This document shows positions 18,827-27,715 of a stretch of DNA of 64,000 nucleotides, piece after piece. The first letter of the stretch is position 1, and each line of letters starts with the position of its first letter. The DNA comes from CAVSJR01 sp963728285. Its GTDB lineage: Bacteria > Actinomycetota > UBA4738 > HRBIN12. The stretch lies in NCBI GenBank assembly GCA_963728285.1, contig CAVSJR010000001.1, positions 558,001-622,000 of the forward strand, given 5' to 3'. The notes beneath the pieces are model-generated. The model was not told where the DNA came from. It did no database searches and saw only the letters and a list, made by a program, of their open reading frames with translations. Made by a program: the position numbers and the translations under genes.

Positions 18827-19765
18827 TCAGCTGTTCCAGCCGGCGGAGGCGTACGCCTCCTCCACGATGCGCATCACGACCCGGCCATCCTCTCCATTGG
18901 GCCTCGGCTCGCGACCCTCGAGGATGGCATCGATGAACGCTCGGACCTGCGCCGAGTACATCGGCTGCGCCGTGTGGTCGTAGCCCTCCGGCGTCGACGT
19001 GGGGAAGATACGCGTGTAGCCGAGCGTGCCGTAGACCTCGGTGTCGGCCTCGAGGCCCGGCAACTGTCGATGCCACCATCCGGCCTCGACGATCGAGTTC
19101 GTGCCGTTCGACCACGTGATCAGCACGATGTCGTCATCGTCGACGGCGTACTCGCCGTAGCGTCGCCCGACGGTCGCGCAGACGCGCTCGGGCACGGGAT
19201 CGTCGAGGAGGAATCTCGCCGTGTCGATGGCGTGCACGCCCATATCGACGAGAGCCCCTCCACCCGCAAGGTCGGGATCCGTGAACCATCCGCTTGGACC
19301 CCACTCTGCATGCACGCCGTAGCCTCGCGTCTTCACGATCTCGCCGAGCTCACCGCTCGCGATCCGGTCCCGGACCGCGATCACGGCCTCATGAAACCGC
19401 CAACAGTGCGCGACCATGAGGTACGCCCCACTGTCCCTCGCCGCCGACACCATGTCGTCCGCCTCGGCGACGTTCATGGCCATGGGCTTCTCGACCAGCA
19501 CGTGCTTGCCGGCGCGAAGACACGCGATCGCCTGCGGGGCGTGCAGGGCATTCGGCGTGCCCACGATGACGGCGTCGATATCGGGGTCCTCGGCGAGCGC
19601 CCGCCACTCGGTCGTCACCCGCGGGATCCCGAAACGCTGCGCGAGGGCGCGAGCCGACTCCTCGCGCCAATTGGCGACGGCGACGAGCTCGCCTCGAGGA
19701 TGCTGGGCCACGCCCGCGGCGTGAAGGTTCATGACCCAGCCCGATCCCATCAGCGCGATCCTCAT
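18827..19765 (-). CDS. Gfo/Idh/MocA-family dehydrogenase, second copy
   Basis: A 312-residue NAD(P)-dependent sugar dehydrogenase with Rossmann start MRIALMGSGWVMNLHAAG, the EKP motif (VLVEKPMAM), and the C-terminal sheet with GGGALVDMGVHAIDTAR, whose His is the usual catalytic residue. It is only distantly similar to the other Gfo/Idh protein of the locus (residues 4103-5104 region), so this is not a recent duplication. It stands alone on the minus strand, convergent with galK (73 bp between stops) and divergent from the hypothetical gene at 19860. It is probably the right-hand limit of the carbohydrate locus. Substrate unknown. Confidence 0.87.
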   Translation of the reverse strand: MRIALMGSGWVMNLHAAGVAQHPRGELVAVANWREESARALAQRFGIPRVTTEWRALAEDPDIDAVIVGTPNALHAPQAIACLRAGKHVLVEKPMAMNVAEADDMVSAARDSGAYLMVAHCWRFHEAVIAVRDRIASGELGEIVKTRGYGVHAEWGPSGWFTDPDLAGGGALVDMGVHAIDTARFLLDDPVPERVCATVGRRYGEYAVDDDDIVLITWSNGTNSIVEAGWWHRQLPGLEADTEVYGTLGYTRIFPTSTPEGYDHTAQPMYSAQVRAFIDAILEGREPRPNGEDGRVVMRIVEEAYASAGWNS

Positions 19766-19859
19766 CGCGTCACCCCTCGCTCTCCGAAGGGGCTCAGCGT
19801 ACAGAGGTCATCCCCACCGTTTCAGGCACGGCTCACGCCTGCCGATACCAAAGGACCTG

Positions 19860-20477
19860 ATGAATCCCGACGATTTCCCCCAGCGGTCCGGCGACGGGCA
19901 TTCCCCCGGCCACGAGGGGCGCACCCTCGGGAGCGGGGTCAGCGCGCCGGCGGACGACCTCGCCCCCCGGCTGCCGTCATCGCGGGACAGCCAGCGCCGC
20001 GCCGCCCAGGTCCAACGCCGCGTTCGGGGCGCCCTGCAGGAGGCGCGTCTCTTCCTCTACGCCGAGCGGACGCTGCACGATCCGGCGATTCGCGACGGCA
20101 TGCGATCGATCGCCGAACACCTGGAGGCCGGGAGATCCTTCGAGAACGCCCGGCCCGTGAAGGACTACGTCGAGGGAGCCGCGAGTGACGCCAGGCCCGG
20201 TCCCGCATGTGAGTGGGAGCCGAGCGATGCCCTGGAGGCATGGCTCAGCGATCAGTCCATCGAGGTGGTCTCGACGGTGCTGGACTTCCTCTTCGAGCTC
20301 TGCGAGCGCCCCGACGTGCATACGGGGATCCAGCTTGAGGGAGAGCCCACGCCGCGCCAGTTCGCGCTCGTGCCCGACACCGACGCCTTCATCATCACGT
20401 TCACCGTCACGGCCGGCGACCCGTGCATCGTCCACGGCCTCAAGATGGAACGGGATACGCGCTTCTGGACTCCGTGA
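19860..20477 (+). CDS. Hypothetical cytoplasmic protein
   Basis: About 205 residues, not recognised. The frame extends upstream, but ATG 19860 (MNPDDFPQRSGDG) is preferred since the extra part lies over the promoter region of the divergent dehydrogenase gene. The N-terminal 45 residues are polar and low in complexity; then comes an Arg-rich helix (RRAAQVQRRVRGAL), a helical middle, and a C-terminal beta-rich part that ends VHGLKMERDTRFWTP. No signal peptide or membrane helix. The stop lies 22 bp from the stop of the convergent 87-residue gene. Coding is supported by codon periodicity and lack of a better frame, not by homology I can name. Confidence 0.55.
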   Translation: MNPDDFPQRSGDGHSPGHEGRTLGSGVSAPADDLAPRLPSSRDSQRRAAQVQRRVRGALQEARLFLYAERTLHDPAIRDGMRSIAEHLEAGRSFENARPVKDYVEGAASDARPGPACEWEPSDALEAWLSDQSIEVVSTVLDFLFELCERPDVHTGIQLEGEPTPRQFALVPDTDAFIITFTVTAGDPCIVHGLKMERDTRFWTP

Positions 20478-20499
20478 GGAGTCGGCGGAGGCTATCCGC

Positions 20500-20763
20500 T
20501 TAGGCGAGGTTGCTCTGCAGCTGCTTCACCACGTGCTCGGAGGCGTCGCCGCGACCATTCTGCATCTTCGGCTTCTCCGGGACGGCGTTCCGCGCGGACG
20601 GCTTCAGTTGCATCGCGTACATCGTCGCCTTGCCAACCGCGATCAGATGCTCAAGCTGCTCACAATGCTCCCGCATGCGGACAAGCTCGGCCTCTGCATC
20701 GACGAGCCCTGCCTCGATCTCCCGCTGGCTCGTCTCGAGCCCCTTCTTCAACAGCTCGCTCAC
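20500..20763 (-). CDS. Small coiled-coil hypothetical protein
   Basis: An 87-residue basic helical protein. GTG 20763 is the start: it follows a strong AGGAGGAGG Shine-Dalgarno sequence (complement of about 20769-20777), which excludes the longer frame. Residues 1-45 have heptad spacing (VSELLKKGLETSQREIEAGL, then DAEAELVRMREHCEQLEHLI), so it probably forms a coiled-coil dimer. The C-terminal 35 residues are basic and disordered and end VVKQLQSNLA. Its promoter region is shared with the large sensor/coiled-coil gene at 21049, which points to a possible functional link such as a partner coiled coil. That link is inference; no family is recognised. Confidence 0.6.
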   Translation of the reverse strand: MSELLKKGLETSQREIEAGLVDAEAELVRMREHCEQLEHLIAVGKATMYAMQLKPSARNAVPEKPKMQNGRGDASEHVVKQLQSNLA

Positions 20764-20839
20764 CTGATGCCTCCTCCTGTGCGTGGTGCCGGACCGAGTC
20801 GTTCCCGGATCTGCGATGGTGAAGCATGAGGTCCCCGAT

Positions 20840-20906
20840 CGCATCCGGCGAAGGGATCTTGCTGTCGAGGCAACGGGCTAGGCCGAAGGGCCCCTCGCCG
20901 GATGCG
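20840..20906. promoter_or_regulatory. Long inverted repeat with inner hairpins (possible structured RNA or operator)
   Basis: The arms 20840-20855 and 20891-20906 pair over 16 positions with a single mismatch (CGCATCCGGCGAAGGG against CCCCTCGCCGGATGCG). Within the 35-nt interior a TTGC/GCAA hairpin (20859-20862 with 20870-20873) and a GGCC/GGCC hairpin can form. It sits in the 285-bp divergent gap between the 87-residue gene and the sensor/coiled-coil gene, so it would fall in a 5' leader or promoter. It is not at a gene end, so a terminator is unlikely. No known riboswitch class is recognised. Confidence 0.4.
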
Positions 20907-21048
20907 GCGTCCGACGCCCCGCGGAGATCGCCCTCGCAGCCAGGATCCATCCGTTCGTGCGTCCTGGGAAGCGCTGCTTAGGTCGGGTGCCGCGGATGCC
21001 GAACTAGGGAGAGGCCGTTCTTTACCTCGTCCCCGGCCGGGAGCCACC

Positions 21049-24000
21049 ATGGCGTCCACCACGACAGCCGGCCTTCGCCGGCGCACCACCACCTCCGCCC
21101 TGCTTGCCGTGGGATGCCTCGGCCTTGCCATCGTGGCGTGGCTCCAGGCGCCGGCGGCCGTGGAACGCGGGCGAAGCGACGCGAGCGCGTCCGCGGTCCG
21201 GGCGACGACGCAGGTACTCATCCCGGCCTTGGAACAACACGGCTTCACGGGCCAGCCCATCGCCGGAGCCGACGCCAAGGTGATCGCCTCGGATCTCCGC
21301 GACCGGGTCCTCGCCGACGGCGACGTCGCGCGCGTGCGCCTCTGGTCGGCGGACGGCACCCTGGTCTTCTCCTCGGACGAGGCGGACCAGCCCGCCGGGT
21401 CCGCGTCCGCGCCGGCGGCGGTTCGGACGACGGCGAAGACCGAGAGGCCCACATCCGTGGTCGGGGACGACCGGCTCCCCTCGTCCGGCCAGGCCCAGGT
21501 CGACGTCCTTCGCACCTTCGTGCCGGCGAGCCTCGATGCCGGCACGGCGCCCCTCGCCGTGGCCGAGTTCGATCAGCCCCTTGCGAGCACAACGGGAGGG
21601 GCGACGGTGTTCCGCGTCGTCGCGCTCGTCCTCGGCGCGTTGGGATGCCTCTTTGCGTGGCTCACGGTCGTCCGTCGACGGAGCGAGCGCGAGGAACCCG
21701 AACACCACGACTCCCCCGTGGCCGAGATCCCGGCGGGCGAGGCGTCGGTCTCGGGAGGGGCAAGCGAGGATGCCGCGAAGCTCCAGGTGAGGCTCGAACA
21801 GGAGGCGTCGGCACGGCGAGCGCTCGAGTCTCAGCTCGAGCAGCTCCGGATGCAGATCCGCGGGGGAAGCGCGGAGCAGGCGCTGCTCGAGGATCTGACC
21901 GAACGGACGCACGCGAGCGAGTCGCGAGCCAGCCAGCTCGAGCACACGGCGGCCCAGGTCGCGGGCCTCGAGGACGCCGTGAAGTCCGAGCGGGCGCGCT
22001 CGAAGCAGCTTGAGGCGACCATGGCCGAGCTTCAGCAGCGGCTGGCACGCAGCGAGGAGGGCATCGCGAGTGCCGATACTCAGCTGCGCTCCGCATCGGC
22101 CGAGGCAGAGGCCGCGCGGGCTGAGATCCAGCGACTGACGACGCTCGCGACCGAGTCCGAGCGCGCGCAACGCGAGGCGGGGGGACGAGCCGAGGAGCTC
22201 GGGGCCCGGCTCGAGGCATCGGAGGCCCGACTCGCCGCACTGCAGGCCGTCGAGGCCCAGCTGGTCGAACGGACAGCGGACGCCGGGGATCTCCGGGCGC
22301 GAGCGGAGCAACTCACCACCCAGCTGGCCGAGTCACAACGTGCCTACCAGGATGCCCGAGCGACCGTGGAGCGCCTCACGGCGACCGCAGCCGACGTCCA
22401 GAATGCGCAGCATCGCGCGTCCGCTCAGGTCGAGGAGCTGCGTGGTCGCCTCGAGGCGTCGGACGCCCGCATCGCCGGGCTCGAGGAACAGCTCGCGCAG
22501 AGCAAGGACTCCGTCGAGGGTGCCGAAGGGCAGTTGAAGGCAGCGATCGCCGAGGGCGACCACGCTCGGTCGGAGATCGAGCGGCTCACCGCACAGGTGG
22601 CCGAGTCGAAGCGTGCACACGAGGAGGCCGACGGCCGGGTCGACGAGCTGCGCAATCGACTCGACGCCTCCGAAGCACGCATCGGCGAGCTGCAAGCCGT
22701 CGAAACCCAGCTGCACGCCGCATCTGCCGAGGCGGAGCGCGCCCGAGCGGAACACGAGCGTCTCGCGGCCCACGCGTCGGAATCCGAACGCGCCCGTGGG
22801 GAGGCGGTGGCGGAGTCCGAGGAGCTTCGGACCGGACTCCAGGCCTCTCAAGCTCGGATCGCGGAGCTCCAGCAGCAGCTCGCCCGGAGCGAGGAGTCCG
22901 CCGAGGGCGTCGAGGTGCGGCTGCACGAGGCAACCGCCGAGGCCGAGGCCGCCCGAGCGGACGCCGAGCGACTCGCCGCCCAGGTCTCCGAGGCTGGGGG
23001 CGCCCGGCAGCAAGCCGAAGCGCAAGCCGAGGAGTTGCACGGTCGGCTGGAGGCCTCGGAGGCGCGGATCGCCGAGCTCAAGGTCGTCGCGGCGGAGGCG
23101 ACGACCGAGCTCCGAGCGCGTGCCGAGCAGGCGGAGGCTCGAGTGCAGGAGGCCGCGGCCGGCGCTGCGTCGTTGGCGGCCGAGCTCGAGGAGGTTCGAG
23201 GCCGGCTTCAGGACAGCGAGGCCCGCGCCGGGGCGGCGCACGACGCGCATGCGGGCGTTACTGCGCGGCTGGCCGACGTCGAATCGCAGCTTGCGACCGC
23301 TCAGGAGCTGGCGGATGACCTCCGCGGTTCGTCGGCCGAGATCGGCAAGCGAGCGGCCGACGCGGAGGCCCGTGTCGAGGCGAGCGAAGAGGAGGCCGCA
23401 TCCGCCCGGAGGCAGCTGGACGAGGAGCGCAGCCGATCCGAGCAGCTCGGCGCCCGAACCGCCGCCTTCGAGGGCAAGGCCGCCCAGCTCGAGGCGAGGG
23501 TCGGGGAGCTCGAGGCGCTCGCGAACGACCTCCAGGCGCGTTCCGAGGAGGCGGAGCATCGGGCCGAGGAGGCCGAGGCGCGGCTGCCGGAGATCGCGGC
23601 CGCCCAGGCCACCGCGCGTGCCGCCGAGGAGGAGATCCAGGCGGCGGAAGCCGCGCGTTCCGAGGCCGAATCTGAGCTCGCCCGCATCGGCGACCTGGAG
23701 GAGCAGGTGGGCCAGCTCGAAGCACAGGTCCGCGAGGCGAACGAGCGGATGTCGGGAGCCGATGCGGCGTTGGAGGATGCGCAGAGGCGGGCCCGGGATG
23801 CCGAAGCTGAGGCCGAGCGACTCGGCACACAATCGGACGCCTGGCGGACGGAGTTGGAGGGGGCGACGGCCCGCGCAGCCGAAGCCGATGCGTTGCGGAC
23901 GGAGCTGGAGGGGGCGACGGCCCGCGCAGCCGAAGCCGATGCGTTGCGGACGGAGCTGGAGGGGGCGACGGCCCGAGCAGCCGAAGCCGATGCGTTGCGG

Positions 24001-24673
24001 ACGGAGCTGGAGGGGGCGACGGCCCGAGCGGCCGAAGCCGATGCGTTGCGGACGGAGCTGGAGGGGGCGACGGCCCGAGCGGCCGAAGCCGATGCGTTGC
24101 GGACGGAGCTGGAGGGGGCGACGGCCCGAGCGGCCGAAGCCGATGCGTTGCGGACGGAGCTTGGAGGGGGCGACGGCCCGCGCGGCCGAAGCCGAATCGG
24201 CAATTGCAGAGCCGCAGCAGTCCGAGGGCCCCGACCCGGCCGCACAGTCGGAGCTGCGAGCCGAAGTCGACCGCCTGACCGGAGAGCTGGCCATCGCGAT
24301 CGAGCGACGGCAGACGGCCGAGGAGCGCCTCGCAGCGATGACCGCCGAGCTCATCGCGGCCCAGCGAGCCGAGAGCGCCGGACCCCCTCGGCACGCGAAC
24401 GGCAACGGCGGCGGGACCGACGCGGGCAACGGGGCGACGCCGTGGAGCTACGACGAGGAGGACCAGGACGCCGAGGACGGCAACGTTCCGGCGATGAAGG
24501 CCGAGCTGCACTCGGTCCCACCGACCGAGAGCCCCCGCGACGACGAGCCCACGGACACGGCTCCTCCGATCGACGAAGGGGCCGACGATATCGCCAGCCT
24601 TCGATCGCGCCTCGCTCGCACGGCGGCCAAGAAGAAGAGCCGCTCCTCCATGGACCGCCCGCGCTCGTCCTGA
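21049..24673 (+). CDS. Membrane-anchored sensor-like protein with very long coiled coil, frameshifted
   Basis: About 1,207 residues after repair. Order: short cytosolic N-terminus, helix (SALLAVGCLGLAIVAWL, about 16-33), a roughly 150-residue extracytoplasmic segment with RVRLWSADGTLVFSSDE, which resembles the sensor part of two-helix signalling proteins, a second helix (VVALVLGALGCLFAWLTVV, about 190-208), then some 800 residues of Ala/Glu/Arg-rich coiled coil in the cytosol and an acidic, disordered tail ending SRSSMDRPRSS. Seven 17-residue repeats lie at about 933-1050. The last repeat copy has an extra T at 24161-24162 compared with its sisters, which breaks the frame; the tail continues to 24673. 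ATG 21049 follows GGGAG. No enzyme domain is seen; a scaffold or polarity role is a guess. Confidence 0.7.
23845..24202 (+). repeat. Seven 51-bp tandem repeats encoding a 17-residue coiled-coil unit
   Basis: Units begin at 23845, 23896, 23947, 23998, 24049, 24100 and 24151. Each encodes RTELEGATARAAEADA plus one residue. The copies are almost identical in DNA. They differ at a few wobble positions: CGC GCA in copies 1-2, CGA GCA in copy 3, CGA GCG in copies 4-6 and CGC GCG in copy 7, plus TTG for CTG in copy 1. Copy 7 has one extra T. The graded pattern fits recent growth by unequal crossing-over or slippage. Confidence 0.95.
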
Positions 24674-24676
24674 CGC

Positions 24677-25651
24677 TCACGGAAGGGCGCGGCGGGCAAG
24701 CCAGGCGAGCGTTCGTCGCAACGTCTCGTTCAGAGGGGTGTATCGAAGGCCCAGGTCCCGCTCCGCCTTCGAACCGTCGTAGCGGTGACCGTGGAGCAGC
24801 GTCCGAGCCAGCTCGGGACAGAACGGAGCATCGCGGCGAAGCACCCTGCCGGCTCCTCCGACCAGCGCCCCGATCGAGGGAACGATGCCGCGAGGGAGCA
24901 CGAACGGTCGACGATGTCCCGTCATCCGCGCGATGTGGTCGACCAGCTCGCGGGACGTGATGGATGTGCCGGAGAGAAGGTAGCGCTCTCCCGGTCTGCC
25001 GACGGTCGCCGCGCGGATGTGGCCATCGGCGCAGTCCGCCACATCGACCAGCGACACGAACGTCTCGACGACGGCGGGCAACCGCCCGTCGGCGGCCGCC
25101 GCGAGCAGACGGGCGGTGCCGTGGGTCCGGCCGGGTCCCTGGACCGACGCCGGGTTCACGATCACGATCTCGAGGTCGTCGCCGCAGTTCTCCATCGCGC
25201 GGCGCTCGCCGAGCCACTTCGATCGCTCGTACCGCGAGAGAAAGAAGCCGCGATGGGACGAGCTCTCGGATCCCACGGTGCCGGCCTCCTCGCCGATCGA
25301 CGCCGCGGACGAGGTGAGCACGAGGCGGGCGACTCCCTGCTCCGCCGCGGCTCGAACCACGAGCTCCGTCCCGGTGACGTTCGTCCGGTCCATAACGGAC
25401 GGATCGCGCAGGCACATCGCGTTGACGCCGGCGGCGTGAAACACGAGGACACATCCTCGGACGGCGGACGCCAGCGACCCGGGGTCCAGGAGATGCCCGC
25501 CGATCGGTCGACCGCCGAGCGCCCGGACGACATCCTCCGCCCGACTCGACCGAGCGAGCGCGCGAACCTCCACACCGTCGGCGACGAGTCGGCGAACGAT
25601 CGCCCCGCCCACGTATCCCGAGCCGCCCGTGACGAGGACCGGCCCCTTCAC
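24677..25651 (-). CDS. NAD-dependent epimerase/dehydratase (extended SDR)
   Basis: A 324-residue extended short-chain dehydrogenase. It has the N-terminal Rossmann motif VTGGSGYVGGA (TGxxGxxG), the catalytic Tyr/Lys pair in YERSK with the upstream Ser in LTSSAAS, and a NPASVQGPG loop that is typical of dihydroflavonol-reductase-like and hopanoid-associated epimerases. The GTG start at 25651 overlaps the stop of pgsA (GTGA), so both are probably one transcript. Its stop lies 3 bp from the stop of the convergent coiled-coil gene. Substrate is unknown; nucleotide sugar or lipid-linked substrates are possible because of the pgsA neighbour. Confidence 0.87.
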   Translation of the reverse strand: MKGPVLVTGGSGYVGGAIVRRLVADGVEVRALARSSRAEDVVRALGGRPIGGHLLDPGSLASAVRGCVLVFHAAGVNAMCLRDPSVMDRTNVTGTELVVRAAAEQGVARLVLTSSAASIGEEAGTVGSESSSHRGFFLSRYERSKWLGERRAMENCGDDLEIVIVNPASVQGPGRTHGTARLLAAAADGRLPAVVETFVSLVDVADCADGHIRAATVGRPGERYLLSGTSITSRELVDHIARMTGHRRPFVLPRGIVPSIGALVGGAGRVLRRDAPFCPELARTLLHGHRYDGSKAERDLGLRYTPLNETLRRTLAWLARRALP

Positions 25652-26223
25652 GAACGAGGCTTGCCTCTGAGGACCCCGGAGAAGCGCACCAGGTACTCGG
25701 CGGCGGACACGACCGTGAGCACCGCGGCGACGAGCATCGCGTACTCATCGAGATACCACGGCCCGAGCCGCTCGGACGGCCTCACCAACGCGAGGAAGAT
25801 CGCGACGAACTGAGCGGTTGCCTTGAGCTTCCCCCACGGGGAGGGCGCCATCGCCGGCCCCTCTGCCGCGACGGCACCGCGGAGCCCGAGGATCAGCAGC
25901 TCGCGCCCGATGATCACGAACGCCACCCAGGGCGATGCTCGACCGACCGAGACCAGCGCCAGCAGCACCCCCGAGACGAGCAGCTTGTCGGCGGTCGTGT
26001 CGAGGAAGTTCCCGAGCGTCGTGGTCTGCCCCCAACGGCGCGCGAGGAACCCGTCCACGAGATCCGTGGCGGCGGCGATCGTGAACAGCACCGCGGCCGC
26101 GGCGTACGCGTGGTCCACGCGGTCTCCCACGAGGACGAGCGCCATCACGACTGGCACCAGAACGATGCGCAGATACGTGACCCCCGTCAGGAGCCTCGAG
26201 GCGCGTTCCTCTTGCATGCTCAC
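25648..26223 (-). CDS. pgsA: CDP-diacylglycerol-glycerol-3-phosphate phosphatidyltransferase
   Basis: Inner-membrane enzyme of 191 residues making phosphatidylglycerophosphate from CDP-diacylglycerol and glycerol 3-phosphate. The CDP-alcohol phosphotransferase signature D-x2-DG-x2-AR-x8-G-x3-D-x3-D is complete: DLVDGFLARRWGQ, then GNFLDTTADK. About five to six hydrophobic helices are present. The listed start is GTG 26223; ATG 26217 two codons later is an alternative. A TACGAT box lies 14 nt before the GTG. Actinobacterial genomes often hold several PgsA-like paralogues, including phosphatidylinositol-phosphate synthase, so the exact acceptor alcohol is likely but not certain. Confidence 0.88.
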   Translation of the reverse strand: MSMQEERASRLLTGVTYLRIVLVPVVMALVLVGDRVDHAYAAAAVLFTIAAATDLVDGFLARRWGQTTTLGNFLDTTADKLLVSGVLLALVSVGRASPWVAFVIIGRELLILGLRGAVAAEGPAMAPSPWGKLKATAQFVAIFLALVRPSERLGPWYLDEYAMLVAAVLTVVSAAEYLVRFSGVLRGKPRS

Positions 26224-26294
26224 GTCGCGGCCGAGGCATCGTAACAGCGCCTACCCCGCGACCGGCGGCCGACCCTCATCGCTCGTCAACGGAG

Positions 26295-26300
26295 TAGGTT
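26295..26300 (+). promoter_or_regulatory. TAGGTT -10 box 6 nt before the NuoF-like gene
   Basis: TAGGTT ends six bases before ATG 26307, in the 83-bp divergent gap with pgsA. No Shine-Dalgarno sequence is present. Leaderless geometry. Confidence 0.5.
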
Positions 26301-26306
26301 CTCGGG

Positions 26307-27632
26307 ATGGCCCTGCTGGACGTCGAACCCGCATCCCTCGACGAGTACGTGGCCGCGGGCGGTGGGCTCGGGCTCGAGATCGCCCGTGACGCTCGCCCGG
26401 AGGCCGTGATCGAGGAGGTCGCCAGGAGCGGCCTGCGGGGCCGAGGCGGCGCGGGCTTTCCGACCGGCGAGAAATGGCGCCTGGTGCGCTCGATCGGCGC
26501 CGGGTCTCGGTTCGCGGTGTGCAATGCCGCAGAGGGCGAGCCCGCAACCTTCAAGGATCGGCTCCTGCTCCGCACGAATCCCTATCAGGTCCTGGAGGGC
26601 CTCGCCATCGCGGCCTACGCCGTTGGAGCGGAGCATGCGTACATCGGCATCAAGGAGACATTCACCGCGGAGATCGCGGCCGTCCGGCGTGCGCTCGAGG
26701 AGATGCGGGCCGCCGACGCCCTCGGCGGGATGGACGTCGATGTGGTCCTCGGGCCCGATCTGTACCTCCTCGGCGAGGAGACGGGGCTGGAGGAGGTCAT
26801 CGAAGGCCGCCTGCCGCTGCCCCGCGTCGCCCGACCGTTCATGCTCGGGCTCTTCGCCGGCCCGCCCAACGACAACCCCACGCTCGTGAACAACGTGGAG
26901 ACGCTCGCCAACGTGCCGCACATCCTCGCCGAGGGATCCGGCTGGCTTCGCGCGAGCGGCACGACTGCGTCGCCGGGAACGATGCTGTTCACCGTCTGCG
27001 GCGACGTGAGGAAGGAGGGAGTCTTCGAGCTCCCCCTGGGGACCCCGCTGCGACACTTGGTCGAGGACCTGGCCGAGGGGCCGGCGGAGGGCAGGGAGCT
27101 CAAGGCGATCTTTCCCGGGGCCTCGAACACGGTGCTCATCCCCGAGGAGCTCGATACGCCGATGGACTTCGAATCGATGCGGCAGGTTGGATCGGGCCTG
27201 GGAGCGGCCGGCTTCGCGGTCTTCGACGACTCCGCCTGCATGGTGCAGGCCACCTACCTGTACTCGCGATTCCTGTCCGTGGAGTCCTGCGGCCAATGCC
27301 CCGCCTGCAAGTTCGGGACCGGGGAGGTCACCCGCCTGCTCCACGAGAGCGATGGGGATGGAGGGTCGAGCCGGGACGTCGAGCTCATCCTGATCCGGGC
27401 GCGCGGGTCCACCGACGGCCAGAAGTGCGCCCTGCCCACGGGCGAGAGCCTCCTCGTTCAAAGCGTCGTCCAGGTGTTCGCCGACGAATTCAGGGAACAC
27501 ATCGGCGCGTCGTGTCCCCGCCCGCGCGAGCTCCCCTTTCACAAGATCGTCGACTGGGATCCGAAGGCTCGTCGGTTCACCTACGACCTCGCCTACGCGA
27601 GAAAGCAGCCCGACTGGACGTATGCCTCCTGA
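26307..27632 (+). CDS. Orphan NuoF-like flavin/iron-sulfur protein
   Basis: A 441-residue protein related to NADH-quinone oxidoreductase subunit F. It has the NADH/FMN-binding loop GRGGAGFPTG (45-54), the FMN block CNAAEGEPATFKDR, a SLBB-like segment, and the [4Fe-4S] site with Cys328, Cys331, Cys334 (ESCGQCPAC) and Cys374. Between the third and fourth Cys there is a polar insert (SDGDGGSSRD). No nuoE or nuoG is adjacent, so it is either an NADH-dependent electron-transfer protein on its own or works with partners coded elsewhere. ATG 26307 has no Shine-Dalgarno sequence but a TAGGTT box ends 6 nt before it. The downstream gene is mreB, with no obvious connection. Confidence 0.85.
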   Translation: MALLDVEPASLDEYVAAGGGLGLEIARDARPEAVIEEVARSGLRGRGGAGFPTGEKWRLVRSIGAGSRFAVCNAAEGEPATFKDRLLLRTNPYQVLEGLAIAAYAVGAEHAYIGIKETFTAEIAAVRRALEEMRAADALGGMDVDVVLGPDLYLLGEETGLEEVIEGRLPLPRVARPFMLGLFAGPPNDNPTLVNNVETLANVPHILAEGSGWLRASGTTASPGTMLFTVCGDVRKEGVFELPLGTPLRHLVEDLAEGPAEGRELKAIFPGASNTVLIPEELDTPMDFESMRQVGSGLGAAGFAVFDDSACMVQATYLYSRFLSVESCGQCPACKFGTGEVTRLLHESDGDGGSSRDVELILIRARGSTDGQKCALPTGESLLVQSVVQVFADEFREHIGASCPRPRELPFHKIVDWDPKARRFTYDLAYARKQPDWTYAS

Positions 27633-27715
27633 ACGGCGGCCGTCGAGCAGCGGTCATTCCCGTTGCTCTATGCTGCCGGAACTGGCCCTGAGTCCAGCCT
27701 CAACCTCCAGCAGAG

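Noticed and set aside
18575..20188. 537-residue plus-strand frame over the Gfo/Idh gene
   Set aside because: Antisense shadow of a well-supported dehydrogenase; composition is not protein-like.
23845..24202. Tandem repeats as a CRISPR array
   Set aside because: Units are contiguous with no spacers and encode a coiled coil in frame.
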